A stretch of 64,000 bases of DNA from Jeotgalibacillus sp. ET6 (GTDB lineage Bacteria; Bacillota; Bacilli; Bacillales; Jeotgalibacillaceae), in contig NZ_JARUIU010000005.1 of assembly GCF_029667115.1 (NCBI RefSeq), forward strand, positions 91,377-155,376, written 5' to 3'. This document shows positions 8,694-17,837 of this stretch, piece after piece. The notes below the pieces were generated by a model, which saw only the letters and a list, made by a program, of their open reading frames with translations, was not told the origin of the DNA and did no database searches. Positions within the stretch are counted from its first letter, which is position 1, and the number at the start of each line of letters is the position of its first letter. The position numbers were made by a program, and so were the translations under genes.

Positions 8694-8722
8694 ATTATAC
8701 GAAAAGGTCCTCGCTATTGCAA
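8694..8722 (-). promoter_or_regulatory. Sigma-A promoter of the rsgA leader
   Basis: Minus strand TTGCAA, 17-base spacer, TATAAT. The start point near 8687 gives a leader of about 195 bases before rsgA, enough for the peptide, antiterminator and terminator. Confidence 0.8.
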
Positions 8723-8880
8723 TCCATTTTTTGATTTATTCGGATAATTCAAGAGCAAATACTTAAAGACCCCTTGAAATAGGAAGAAGAAACCTTTACT
8801 GTTTAATGCACGGGTTGTTAGGGAAGGGTATACAGAGGTGTTTTATCCCTTACATACAAAAATTTTTGGAAGGAGTAAAC

Positions 8881-10410
8881 ATGAAAAAAAATTCAGAGGG
8901 TAAAGGTCAATCATTTAATTTAGTTTTCATTGTTTCAGCAGCAGTTATTGCCATTTTAGTTTTATTTGGCGCCATCGCTCCTTCATTATTTGAAGCAGGA
9001 GCCAATCAAGTCTTCGCTTTTACTACGCAATCCTTCGGCTGGCTTTATTTGCTGGCGGTCTTCTTCTTTGTCATTTTCTTATTGTTTTTGGCGTTAAGCC
9101 GTTATGGAAGAGTCCGTCTCGGCAGGGATGACGAACGGCCCGAGTATCCATTTTTCACCTGGATCGGCATGCTGTTTTCTGCCGGATTCGGAGTTGGACT
9201 TGTTTTTTGGGGCGTAGCGGAGCCGATGAGTCATTTTTTCACTACTCCTTATGCCGATACAGAGCCTTTAACTCAGGAAGGCGCCCGCTTAGCGATGGGA
9301 TATTCCTTCTTTCATTGGGGACTCAGCCAATGGTCTGTTTTCGCAGTTGTAGGTCTTATCATTGCCTATTTTCAATTCCGCAAAAATCAAAATGGCCTGA
9401 TTTCAACAAGCTTATCACCAATGATTAAAGAAGGACGGCATAAAAAGCCGTTGAACCAGACGATCGATATTCTGGCTGTAATCGCTACCATAATGGGTGT
9501 AGCTACTTCACTCGGTCTTGGAATTCTCCAAATTAATGGAGGGTTGAATAATGTGTTTGGATTGCCAAACAACGCGACGGTTCAGGTTATTATCATTGTC
9601 ATTTTAACCGCACTGTTTTTGACTTCCACTGCCACTGGCATTGATAAAGGAATCAAGTGGCTGAGCAATATTAATTTAGGTACAGCCCTTTTACTGATGC
9701 TGTTTGTATTTATTTTTGGCCCAACTGTTTTTATTCTTGAAACCTTCACTCTTGGGTTGGGGGACTATTTACAAAATTTCATTCGATACAGCCTTCGACT
9801 TCAGCCTTACCAGAGTGGAGAATGGGTGCATGACTGGACTATTTTTTACTGGGCGTGGGCTATTGCATGGTCTCCATTTGTCGGAGCCTTTGTTGCACGG
9901 GTTTCCAGAGGAAGAACGATTCGCGAATTTGTTGTAGGTGTTCTCATTGTTCCGCCAGCAATTGCCTTACTATGGATCGCTGTATTTGGTGGAACTGCTT
10001 TGCACTTTGATTTATTTGGAGGAACATCTATTGCACAGGCGGTGAACAATGATGTTACGAGTGCACTGTTTGTAACATTTGATGAACTTCCGCTAAGTTT
10101 CATTTTATCTACCTTATCGATTCTGCTGATTTTAACTTTTCTGGTTACATCAGCTGACTCAGCAACTTATATCATCAGCAGCATGACAACAGACGGAAGT
10201 CTCAATCCTCCTCTGCCTGTCAGAATCATCTGGGGTGTACTAATGGGTGCAATCGCTGCCGTCCTTCTAATCGCAAGCGGTCTTGAAGGCCTGCAAACGG
10301 CGTCGCTCATCTCCGCTCTGCCATTTACCGTGATTCTGATCCTGATGGTATACACCTTATTTAAATTATTACGAAAAGATGTACCAAGACCTAAAATTAA
10401 AAACAAATAA
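8881..10410 (+). CDS. opuD: Glycine betaine/choline-type BCCT transporter
   Basis: This 509-residue membrane carrier has twelve hydrophobic segments and the BCCT signatures FSAGFGVGLVFWGVAEP (~100) and WAWAIAWSPFVGAFVARVSRG (~325). Length and motifs fit OpuD (512 residues in B. subtilis), a sodium-coupled uptake system for glycine betaine as compatible solute. The ATG at 8881 follows GGAAGGAG; an upstream in-frame start at 8806 lacks a ribosome site. It is divergent from the rsgA leader. The substrate is inferred from family; a choline or carnitine specificity cannot be excluded. Confidence 0.88.
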   Translation: MKKNSEGKGQSFNLVFIVSAAVIAILVLFGAIAPSLFEAGANQVFAFTTQSFGWLYLLAVFFFVIFLLFLALSRYGRVRLGRDDERPEYPFFTWIGMLFSAGFGVGLVFWGVAEPMSHFFTTPYADTEPLTQEGARLAMGYSFFHWGLSQWSVFAVVGLIIAYFQFRKNQNGLISTSLSPMIKEGRHKKPLNQTIDILAVIATIMGVATSLGLGILQINGGLNNVFGLPNNATVQVIIIVILTALFLTSTATGIDKGIKWLSNINLGTALLLMLFVFIFGPTVFILETFTLGLGDYLQNFIRYSLRLQPYQSGEWVHDWTIFYWAWAIAWSPFVGAFVARVSRGRTIREFVVGVLIVPPAIALLWIAVFGGTALHFDLFGGTSIAQAVNNDVTSALFVTFDELPLSFILSTLSILLILTFLVTSADSATYIISSMTTDGSLNPPLPVRIIWGVLMGAIAAVLLIASGLEGLQTASLISALPFTVILILMVYTLFKLLRKDVPRPKIKNK

Positions 10411-10453
10411 AAAAACGCCGGCTTTTTCAGTAGAAAAAGACCGGCGTTTTTTT
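10411..10453. terminator. Bidirectional terminator between opuD and the carotenoid desaturase
   Basis: AAACGCCGGC-TTTTTC...GAAAAA-GCCGGCGTTT type hairpin with A-run on the left and T-run on the right. It serves both convergent genes. Confidence 0.9.
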
Positions 10454-11951
10454 ATACTTCTACTGGCTGGTTTTGACGAATCAGATCGGCTGTCAGCTGA
10501 CCTGATAATGTGACCATCGGTACGCCGCCACCTGGATGAGTAGAGCCTCCGACGAAATAAAGATTTTCGTATAGTTCACTTTTAGCAGGGATTTTAAAGC
10601 CGCTGTTTTTCTTGCGGTCTGATGCTACCCCATAAATCGATCCGCCATTCGGCCCGTAAAGTTCCTCAAGATCCTCCGGAGTGAAGCGGTATTCAAACTC
10701 AATGGATTCACGAAGTCCTGTCATGCCCATGCGTTCCAGTTTATCTAACACAATTTCTCTGTATTGGTCCCAATCGAACCTTCCGTGGTCCCCTTCTTTT
10801 AAAGGCGGCACATGTGTTAAGACAAATAGGTTGTCTTTGCCGGGAGGCGCCTGCGTATCGTCAGAGCGTGCAGAGATTCCAATATAAACAGTAGGATCAT
10901 CCGATGGTATTCCTTTTTCAAAAATATCATGGAATTCTTTTTCCGGGTTTTCTGAGAAAAAGAAATTGTGATGCTTAAGGTTTTCAAATTTGCGGTCCAC
11001 ACCGAGAAGAAGAACAAGACCTGATACACTTGGCATAAATGTCTTATTCAATTTCTTCGCTTCTTTTTTCGCCTGATTTTTTGGTACAAGGTTTCGGTAG
11101 GCAGGGATCGCTTCCAGATTTGAAACGACAACATCTGCTTTATAATAAGTGCCATCCTCTGTTACGGCGCCTGTAACCGCTTTTCCGTCAAGCACTAAAT
11201 GATCCACCGGTGCATTTACCTTCACATCAACGCGCAGCTCATCCATCAGTCTTTTCATCCCAACAGCGATATTGTACATTCCGCCTGTCACATAATGAAT
11301 GCCAAGTCCAAGCTGCACATAAATCAACTGATTTAAAATAGCAGGTGCCTGATAAGGGTTTGAGCCTACATACATAACAAAGAAGTTAAAAAGCTGCTCA
11401 AGATGCGGATTGTTCAATCGCTTTTTTGTTCCCTCTGCCACTGTGCTCATCGGGTCCATAGCGAGTAAATCTTTTAACGTATGATGCTTTTTTAAATCTT
11501 TCAAGTCTGCCAGGCTGTACTTGTAAAAGCTTTTCATGCATAGCTCGTACATATTTTCAGCATAATTGATTAATTCCGTCATGCTTTTGGCAGAGCCGTT
11601 TTCCACTTTCTTCATTTCATTGATCAGATTTGGAAGATCGCTCGTTACATCAAGCTGAACGCCATCTTCAAAAAATGTCCGCCATTGCGGTTCGATTCTC
11701 TCAATTGGTATGTAATCCTCTACCCTTCGGTGAACACTTGAAAAAAGCTGCTCAAGCACCCAGGGCATTGTAAGAATGGAAGGCCCCGTATCAAAAGTGA
11801 AACCCTTTCCTTTTCGCTGGTTAAGCTTGCCTCCAACATTGCTGTTTTTTTCAAGCACCTGTACCTGGTATCCGTCCGCATGAAGACGGATTGCAGCAGA
11901 CATGCCTGCTAATCCTGCACCAATGACTAATGCTTTTTTCTTTTCCATCAT
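10452..11951 (-). CDS. Phytoene/diapophytoene desaturase family oxidoreductase (CrtI/CrtN/CrtP)
   Basis: This 499-residue FAD enzyme has an N-terminal dinucleotide fold (VIGAGLAGMSAAIRL, then NSNVGGK), a FDTGPSI motif, and the C-terminal FVGGSTHPGGGVPMV segment of carotenoid desaturases. Such enzymes desaturate or oxidise C30/C40 carotenoids at the membrane. VMYVGSNPYQAPAILN is typical of the group. Which step it performs (CrtN desaturase or CrtP/CrtNb oxygenase) cannot be settled without alignment. The start follows GGGGTGG. It lies 16 bases behind a methyltransferase-like gene with which it should be co-transcribed; no synthase (crtM) is in the window. Confidence 0.85.
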   Translation of the reverse strand: MMEKKKALVIGAGLAGMSAAIRLHADGYQVQVLEKNSNVGGKLNQRKGKGFTFDTGPSILTMPWVLEQLFSSVHRRVEDYIPIERIEPQWRTFFEDGVQLDVTSDLPNLINEMKKVENGSAKSMTELINYAENMYELCMKSFYKYSLADLKDLKKHHTLKDLLAMDPMSTVAEGTKKRLNNPHLEQLFNFFVMYVGSNPYQAPAILNQLIYVQLGLGIHYVTGGMYNIAVGMKRLMDELRVDVKVNAPVDHLVLDGKAVTGAVTEDGTYYKADVVVSNLEAIPAYRNLVPKNQAKKEAKKLNKTFMPSVSGLVLLLGVDRKFENLKHHNFFFSENPEKEFHDIFEKGIPSDDPTVYIGISARSDDTQAPPGKDNLFVLTHVPPLKEGDHGRFDWDQYREIVLDKLERMGMTGLRESIEFEYRFTPEDLEELYGPNGGSIYGVASDRKKNSGFKIPAKSELYENLYFVGGSTHPGGGVPMVTLSGQLTADLIRQNQPVEV

Positions 11952-11967
11952 TCCACCCCTACTCTTT

Positions 11968-12525
11968 TCAATATATAAATGGAAGTAATCGAGCCCTGCG
12001 GCTCATCCATTTTTCATAATCTGGTCCAAATTTTTCGACAAGAAGCTTTTCTTCATATCGGATCCGTTTCAGCAGCATGAACCCTGTTAAAAGCCCGCCA
12101 GCCACAGCTGCAATCAGACTTGTAAAATACAGCGCCATTCCGACAGCTATAAACAAAAGCCCAGTATATAAAGGGTGCCGGAGCCTTCGATACGGTCCAC
12201 TGCTCACAATCTCATCACCGTCTCTCACAGTCACATGCCTGGTAAACTGGGCTTTTAAATGTGTAATGCCCCAGAACCTCAGGATCACCCCTGTTAAAAA
12301 AAGAAGGAACCCCAGTGTTTTCATAGGAAGCACTAAGCTGTCTTCTTCCCTGAATTCCTGAAGAAACAGTGCTGCTGCGATAGTGAAAAATAATGAGGTG
12401 AAAATATAAAGGAAACTGCGTGTTTCCAGCGGGTCGCCCTTCCCTGTCCCCCGGTTTCGAAAAATGAAAAACTCACTGATCCAGATGACGCTTATCAGGA
12501 TAAAAAGCCCATCAAGGATGGTCAT
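11968..12525 (-). CDS. Isoprenylcysteine carboxyl methyltransferase-family membrane protein
   Basis: The 185-residue product has four or five hydrophobic segments and the C-terminal signature GPYRRLRHPLYTGLLFIAVG followed by RIRYEEKLLVEKFGPDYEKW. This is diagnostic of ICMT/phospholipid methyltransferase-like proteins that use S-adenosylmethionine at the membrane. It is the first gene of a two-gene operon with the carotenoid desaturase, so a role in modifying a carotenoid or polyprenyl compound is plausible but inferred. GGATGTGATG precedes the ATG. Confidence 0.8.
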   Translation of the reverse strand: MTILDGLFILISVIWISEFFIFRNRGTGKGDPLETRSFLYIFTSLFFTIAAALFLQEFREEDSLVLPMKTLGFLLFLTGVILRFWGITHLKAQFTRHVTVRDGDEIVSSGPYRRLRHPLYTGLLFIAVGMALYFTSLIAAVAGGLLTGFMLLKRIRYEEKLLVEKFGPDYEKWMSRRARLLPFIY

Positions 12526-12663
12526 GAACTACATCACATCCTTCTTTGATTCTTCCTTTAAATATATAGAACATTCTGAAACAAAACAATCAATAATAGG
12601 CTGTTTTCATCTATTTAATTCCAAGGGCTGTCTTCCTTACTATTGCCTCTTTAGGACAAGAAG

Positions 12664-12687
12664 AAACCTCCCGCAGCCGGAAGGTTT
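12664..12687 (-). terminator. Terminator downstream of cstA
   Basis: AAACCTTCCGGCTGCGGGAGGTTT on the minus strand gives an 8-bp stem followed by CTTCTT. The T-run is weak. Confidence 0.55.
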
Positions 12688-12698
12688 TAAAGATTATT

Positions 12699-14156
12699 TT
12701 AAGCTGTTTTATTTAAATCATCATCTACCACTATTGGGTGAAGTCCCGAATCACTCGCTGCCAGTCTCGCACGCACAGTCATAAAGAATGCGACAGCAGA
12801 AGCGATCGTAATGAAAGCAGCTCCGCCATAGGCTATTTCTATCGGAAATCGTAATCCGATTTCCGCATTTAAAATATAGGTAAAGGTTGCCATGGTGATA
12901 AACATTGCCGGCAGGACCGCAATCCAGTAGTTTTTCCGCTGAAGAGCCAGGTACATAGCGCCGACCCATAGTGCAATCATCGCCGTTGATTGATTTGCCC
13001 AGGAGAAATATCTCCAAAGGATATTAAAATCGATCTGAGTAAGTGCAATCGATAATACGAAGAGTGGAAGAGCAATCCAGATTCTGCTCATGATTTTCTT
13101 TTGTCCTACTTTAATGTAATCAGCAATGATCATCCTTGCACTTCGGAAAGCTGTGTCCCCTGATGTAATAGGCAGGACGATGACTCCAATAATGGCAAGT
13201 GTACCTCCGATTGCACCGAGCGTAGTGATGGAAACTTCTCTTACAATGGCAGCAGGTCCGCCGGCGGCTAAGATTTCATTGAGGTTTTCACCGCTGAATA
13301 GAGCCATTCCTGCCGCTGCCCAGATCATCGCAATAATTCCCTCTAAAATCATCATCCCATAAAAAATTTTGCGTCCCTGGTTTTCTTTTTGAGTCGTCCT
13401 TGAAATGATGGGCGATTGTGTTGCATGAAAGCCTGAAAGAGCTCCGCAAGAAATGGTCAGGAACAATAATGGAAAGACTGCCAGTCCGCCCGGGTGCATA
13501 TTTTGAAGTGTAATTTCCGGTATTGGATGCCCCTGAACAACAAGCGCTCCCCCAACTCCAATTGCACTGATTAGCAGAAGAGCCCCGAAGATCGGGTAAA
13601 GACGTCCAATAATTTTGTCGACCGGCAGCATAGTAGCCGCAATATAATAAACAAAAATAGCTCCAATAATCACGCCCATTGAAATCCAGGCAGGTGTCAA
13701 ATCTGCGATAAGCGCTGCAGGTGCCGTAACAAAAACTGTTCCGACAAGAAGCAATAACAGAATTGAAAACGCATTGACAACATGCTTAAAAGCTTTTCCT
13801 AAAAACTTCCCAGCAAGCTCCGGTAAATGAGCTCCCCGATTTCGAATGGAGATCATCCCGGTCAGGTAGTCGTGAACGGCTCCTGCAAAAATACAGCCGA
13901 ACACAATCCAGATAAACGCAACCGGTCCGTATAGAGCACCCATGATTGGACCGAAAATCGGACCCACTCCTGCTATATTTAAAAGCTGAATCATGGAATT
14001 TCGTTTCGTATCCATTGGAACATAATCAACGCCGTCTGCATGGGAATAAGCTGGCGTAAGACGTTCGTTTTTCACACCAAAAACTTTTTCCACAAACTTG
14101 CCGTACGTAAAATAACCTATAATTAGTATGACGATTGCTGCGAGAAAGGTAACCAT
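12699..14156 (-). CDS. cstA: CstA-family carbon starvation / pyruvate transporter
   Basis: This 485-residue polytopic protein carries the CstA signatures VDYVPMDTKRNSMIQLLNIAGVGPIFGP near residue 44 and GALSGFHATQSPIISRTTQKE near 240. It is the short form common in Bacilli (long forms are 600-716 residues). CstA/BtsT proteins take up pyruvate, and some have been linked to peptides. The lytST two-component genes lie 1 kb away in the same orientation, matching the BtsSR-BtsT and LytST-PftAB pyruvate systems, so control by that pair is likely. GAGGAGG lies upstream of the ATG. A TTGACC box lies further up without a clear -10. Confidence 0.87.
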   Translation of the reverse strand: MVTFLAAIVILIIGYFTYGKFVEKVFGVKNERLTPAYSHADGVDYVPMDTKRNSMIQLLNIAGVGPIFGPIMGALYGPVAFIWIVFGCIFAGAVHDYLTGMISIRNRGAHLPELAGKFLGKAFKHVVNAFSILLLLLVGTVFVTAPAALIADLTPAWISMGVIIGAIFVYYIAATMLPVDKIIGRLYPIFGALLLISAIGVGGALVVQGHPIPEITLQNMHPGGLAVFPLLFLTISCGALSGFHATQSPIISRTTQKENQGRKIFYGMMILEGIIAMIWAAAGMALFSGENLNEILAAGGPAAIVREVSITTLGAIGGTLAIIGVIVLPITSGDTAFRSARMIIADYIKVGQKKIMSRIWIALPLFVLSIALTQIDFNILWRYFSWANQSTAMIALWVGAMYLALQRKNYWIAVLPAMFITMATFTYILNAEIGLRFPIEIAYGGAAFITIASAVAFFMTVRARLAASDSGLHPIVVDDDLNKTA

Positions 14157-14314
14157 TTATTTTCCTCCTCAAAATAGTGTATCCGCTTACATCATACATT
14201 TTCATTCATCTTTTTGGGCTGTTCCCTGGTCAACGTGACGAAAACGACGATTAAGATGTTCATATTGGAGGTTAAAAATCTTCTTCAGCTTCTATCTGCC
14301 TTGCTTTTATTTGG

Positions 14315-14320
14315 TATAAT
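14315..14320 (+). promoter_or_regulatory. Extended -10 promoter of the lipoprotein gene
   Basis: TGGTATAAT is a consensus -10 with the TG extension; there is no good -35. It lies about 50 bases upstream of the lipoprotein start. Confidence 0.5.
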
Positions 14321-14379
14321 CATGAAAAATACTCGTTATGTGAACAACATCATGGAGGAGGCTGAACGAAATAAGAAAA

Positions 14380-15153
14380 ATGGTTGCGCTGCTGCTATTA
14401 CTGACTATATCAGTATTGAGCGCCTGTACTGGCAACATACAAGGTGAAGAAAAGCTGCAAAATGAGGCAGATGCTATTAAAGTCAGTCTGCTGGAAAAGT
14501 ATGAAAGATCGTTTCATGTGCTTGAGATAAAGGAGCACACTGTACAGTTGGGTGGATCTTCGATCATCCATGCAAAGCTCGCACCGGCTGGAGAAGAAGA
14601 GCTGCATTTCACGCTGGAAAAAGTACCGGGAGAAGAAACGTTCAAAGAAAATTATCTGGCTGAAAAGTGGAACAGGGATGCAGAAAAAATTGTTCAATCA
14701 GAAATTGCAGAAATATATGGTGCGAATGCCTTTATTCAATTTCAATTTTCAGTAAGAGAGAATCTTACGGAACAAGAAGTGATTTCCTCCGAGCGGCAGG
14801 ATTTGCTCTATGCATTGTCCAACCATCAAGATCAGCTTGTTCCTTTTATTCAAATTATATATAGCCAAAAAGAAGTGAGCGATGAAGTTGAACTAAAAAA
14901 GCTTCTTTCCTTAATCACATTTCTGAAAGAAAACAATCTGCATCATATAAGGATTTCGCTGGATATTTACGCGAAGGAGCTTGAGAAAAAGATCGTAAAG
15001 CATCCAGAAAAATATCTTGAATTACCCTTTTCAGAGAGGGTCGAGTTTATCCAGAAAGACCGTATTCTTTTTACGCTTCTGCTGGAAGATCAAGACACAG
15101 CAGCTGTAGAAACTGTACAAGATCTTAATAGAATAATAGATGAGGAAGGCTGA
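14380..15153 (+). CDS. Lipoprotein of unknown function
   Basis: The 257-residue product begins with a hydrophobic signal ending in the lipobox LSAC, so it should be a membrane-anchored lipoprotein. The mature part is charged and mostly helical; no family was recognised. The annotated ATG (14380) is 18 bases from GGAGGAG, too far. An in-frame ATA at 14371 is 9 bases from it and would restore a normal positively charged signal start (I/M-R-K-M-V-A-L-L). It sits between cstA and lytT on the opposite strand, with its own promoter and terminator, so it need not belong to their pathway. Confidence 0.7.
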   Translation: MVALLLLLTISVLSACTGNIQGEEKLQNEADAIKVSLLEKYERSFHVLEIKEHTVQLGGSSIIHAKLAPAGEEELHFTLEKVPGEETFKENYLAEKWNRDAEKIVQSEIAEIYGANAFIQFQFSVRENLTEQEVISSERQDLLYALSNHQDQLVPFIQIIYSQKEVSDEVELKKLLSLITFLKENNLHHIRISLDIYAKELEKKIVKHPEKYLELPFSERVEFIQKDRILFTLLLEDQDTAAVETVQDLNRIIDEEG

Positions 15154-15185
15154 GACCCAGTGGTTTCAGCCTTCCTCGTTTTTAT
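15142..15185 (+). terminator. Terminator of the lipoprotein gene
   Basis: GAGGAAGGCTGAGACC and its complement flank a short loop, followed by GTTTTTATTTT. The stem begins within the last codons of the gene. It also faces the convergent lytT gene. Confidence 0.85.
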
Positions 15186-15210
15186 TTTCAAATTGACCAT
15201 GTCGTTTAAT

Positions 15211-15936
15211 TTAAAGCTCCAGTCTCTCCCTCAGTTCTTTCACATAATTACGGCTTACCGGTACGTGATCATCACTGTTTTTAAGCTTCAGCTGATAGAC
15301 GCTTGTACTCCAGGAAACCAGTTCTTCCACTTTGCTGATGTTCACCAGATATCCTTTATGAACTCTGAAAAATGCATATCCGGTTAGTTTTTGCTCGAGC
15401 TCCTTTAAGGTTGTTTTAGAGGAAAGCTTCTCCTTTTCCGTCACAATAAACGTATCCCGCCCCTCCCTGTAAATATAAACAATCTTTTCGGGTTCTAAAT
15501 AGTAAATCCGGTCTTCCCCCTGCACCGCCAGCTTTCCGGAAGGAGCTTTACTTGCAGGAGGAGCGGCAGGCTGCTTTTTCTGTAAAAGGCGTTTTACCGT
15601 TTGAGCTACCTGAATGTCGTCAAAAGGTTTTAAAAGATAATCCACTGCGTCTAAACGAAACGCTTTAACTGCGTAGTCAGGGTAAGCAGTTGCAAAGATG
15701 ACAAACGGAGGGTTCTTCAGCTTTTGAAGGGTTTCTGCTAATTCAATTCCCGTCATCCCTGTCATTTCAATATCCAGAAACACAGCATCCGGTTCTAACT
15801 GTAAAATCAGTCCCAGTCCCTTTTCAGCTGAACTGGCTTCCCCAATGATATTCAGCTCGGAATGTTCGTTTAATAAATGCACTAATTCCTGCCGGCTGAG
15901 CGGCTCGTCGTCAATTACGATTGTCCGCAGCTCCAT
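15211..15936 (-). CDS. lytT: LytTR-family response regulator
   Basis: The 241-residue regulator has an N-terminal receiver domain with acidic pocket DDEP and phospho-acceptor D55 (FLDIEM). A linker follows, then a C-terminal LytTR DNA-binding domain from about residue 140 (RVHKGYLVNISKVEEL). The ATG at 15936 is 7 bases from GGAGG; the GTG two codons earlier is less likely. It directly follows the lytS kinase. By family, the target is a transporter for pyruvate or a holin-like LrgAB system; the nearby cstA is the natural candidate. Confidence 0.88.
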   Translation of the reverse strand: MELRTIVIDDEPLSRQELVHLLNEHSELNIIGEASSAEKGLGLILQLEPDAVFLDIEMTGMTGIELAETLQKLKNPPFVIFATAYPDYAVKAFRLDAVDYLLKPFDDIQVAQTVKRLLQKKQPAAPPASKAPSGKLAVQGEDRIYYLEPEKIVYIYREGRDTFIVTEKEKLSSKTTLKELEQKLTGYAFFRVHKGYLVNISKVEELVSWSTSVYQLKLKNSDDHVPVSRNYVKELRERLEL

Positions 15937-15938
15937 TT

Positions 15939-17690
15939 TCACGCCTCCTCCATCTCTTCGTTCGCCTTTATTGTAAATGTAACAGCCGTTCTTTTTCCTG
16001 GAACTGATTTCAAATGAAGACCTGATTCTTCTCCAATCATTTTGACCAGACGGGTATGAACATTATGAAGTCCAATTCCGGTTCCGTTCACTGATTTAAC
16101 AGGAGCTTGCAAAAGAGTTTCAAGCCGGTCTTTCTCAATGCCCGTTCCATTATCACTTACGGTAATCGTGATCTGATCGGAAGCCCTGGTACTCGACAGG
16201 ATCAGTTTTCCATCCGAGGATTTGTGCTTTAAGCCATGCTTAATAGCATTTTCCACAAGAGGCTGCAGCGTCATGGAAGGAACTTTGGTGCCCATGGTTT
16301 CCTCCTCTATTTCATAGTAAACCGTCAGCCGGTCACAAAACCTTGCTTCTTCAATAGCAAGGTAAGCTTTAACATGATCAACTTCCTCCCTGAGTGTCGA
16401 ATAGTTTTTCGTTGCACCGGCCAGATTTTGTCTAAAGAAGGAGGATAACGCGATCAGAAGCTTTCTAGCTTTGTCCGGATTTGTTCGGATCAGCGAGACA
16501 ATTGTATTCAGCGCGTTAAATAGAAAGTGCGGACTAACCTGTGCCTGTAAAGCCTTGATCTCAGCTTCCTGCGCCAATGCGCGATGTTTTTCAACCTCTG
16601 AAATTTCAAGCTGATGACTAAGAAGTGTGGATAATCCTGAAATCAGCTCCAGCATAATAGGGGAAATCATTCGCTGAGATGAAAAATAAACTTTTAATGT
16701 TCCAATCGTCTGGTCCCGACGATTTAAAGGAGCTATTACAGCAGCCTGCAGATTACAGCTTTCTTCATTGCAGCCTATCGCATCGCGCCCAACCGTTTGA
16801 CCTTTACCTGTTGCGATTACGTATTTGGTGGCATCGGTGCGTATTTCATGACCGCTTTGATGGTGACCGGCACCCTCCCCAATATGTGAGAGAATATGTT
16901 TACGATCAGTGATGGCGACTGCCAGCGAAGGAATTTCCTGATATAGAATGGAAGAAACCTCTGCTGCTGAAACAGGCGTCAGCCCTTTTCTCATATGTGT
17001 AAGCGTAAGATTGGCTATGCGGAGAGCCTTCTGTGATTGAACAGCTCCCATTCGCTCTTCTTCCTGGATAACGCTTCTTATGATTAAAACAAAGAGAGCG
17101 GTTCCAATCGCGTTGGCTACAATCATGGGAATGCCAATATCCTGAACAAGCGCGAAGGCTCTGTCAAAGGGCTGAGCGACGCCTAAAATGATCAGCATTT
17201 GAATTGCTTCTGCGAAACCACCAACAAGAAAAGCGATCTGCGGGGTCACAATTCTGTTTTTCTTCTGCTTGGCTGAAATCATTCCGGCTATAAATCCTGC
17301 AGCAATCGTCGCAATTCCGCAGGCGACGCCGGTAAAGCCTCCAAGAAAAATCCTGTGCACACCTGCGACAATTCCTGCTCCTGCGCCGATCTTCCAGCCG
17401 CCAAGAAGACCTGCAACAACCACTCCAAGGACCCTCGAGTTCGCAATCGCTTCGTCTTCATTGAGTACTCTTGTCCACCGGTCCATAGAGTCTTCAACCG
17501 GGTTTATAATGATTCCCGTGTATGTTCCAATTATGCCAAAGCAGCCAAAAATCACTACGAGCAAAAGCCGCTGTCCTGTATGAATGGTCGACTGGGGATC
17601 AAACAGCCTTCTGAAAAATGGAAGTCTTGTTAAAATAAACGCCACTGTTACGATAATCCCAAGGCGTTCAATCATCGCTAAAACCAGCAT
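15939..17690 (-). CDS. lytS: LytS-family sensor histidine kinase
   Basis: This 583-residue kinase has a 5-6 helix LytS-type membrane sensor (about 5-195), a GAF domain (about 225-350), then a His_kinase dimerisation segment QVSPHFLFNALN with H388. The ATPase domain has the N-box NAIKHGLKH and G-boxes DNGTGI and GTGIGLHNV. LytS-family sensors in B. subtilis and E. coli (BtsS) detect extracellular pyruvate. The lytT start lies at its stop codon, so the two are translationally coupled. The ATG at 17690 follows GAGGG. Confidence 0.9.
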   Translation of the reverse strand: MLVLAMIERLGIIVTVAFILTRLPFFRRLFDPQSTIHTGQRLLLVVIFGCFGIIGTYTGIIINPVEDSMDRWTRVLNEDEAIANSRVLGVVVAGLLGGWKIGAGAGIVAGVHRIFLGGFTGVACGIATIAAGFIAGMISAKQKKNRIVTPQIAFLVGGFAEAIQMLIILGVAQPFDRAFALVQDIGIPMIVANAIGTALFVLIIRSVIQEEERMGAVQSQKALRIANLTLTHMRKGLTPVSAAEVSSILYQEIPSLAVAITDRKHILSHIGEGAGHHQSGHEIRTDATKYVIATGKGQTVGRDAIGCNEESCNLQAAVIAPLNRRDQTIGTLKVYFSSQRMISPIMLELISGLSTLLSHQLEISEVEKHRALAQEAEIKALQAQVSPHFLFNALNTIVSLIRTNPDKARKLLIALSSFFRQNLAGATKNYSTLREEVDHVKAYLAIEEARFCDRLTVYYEIEEETMGTKVPSMTLQPLVENAIKHGLKHKSSDGKLILSSTRASDQITITVSDNGTGIEKDRLETLLQAPVKSVNGTGIGLHNVHTRLVKMIGEESGLHLKSVPGKRTAVTFTIKANEEMEEA

Positions 17691-17837
17691 CCCATTCCCT
17701 CTTTTCTATTTCCTGATAACGCAATCATACCATCAATATAAGGGTTTTCTAAACTGGAAAAGAATTCGAATACGATGCTTCCTTCTCCGAATGTGTTACG
17801 ATGAAGATTACAGAATTATGAAAGAAGGTATCTTACC

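Noticed and set aside
8806..8880. Sigma-B promoter for opuD (GTTTAA and GGGTAT near 8800-8830)
   Set aside because: Spacing of about 19 bases is too long for sigma-B; no clear alternative was found.
14214..14447. 77-codon frame upstream of the lipoprotein
   Set aside because: It overlaps the lipoprotein signal sequence in another frame, contains the promoter and has no ribosome site.
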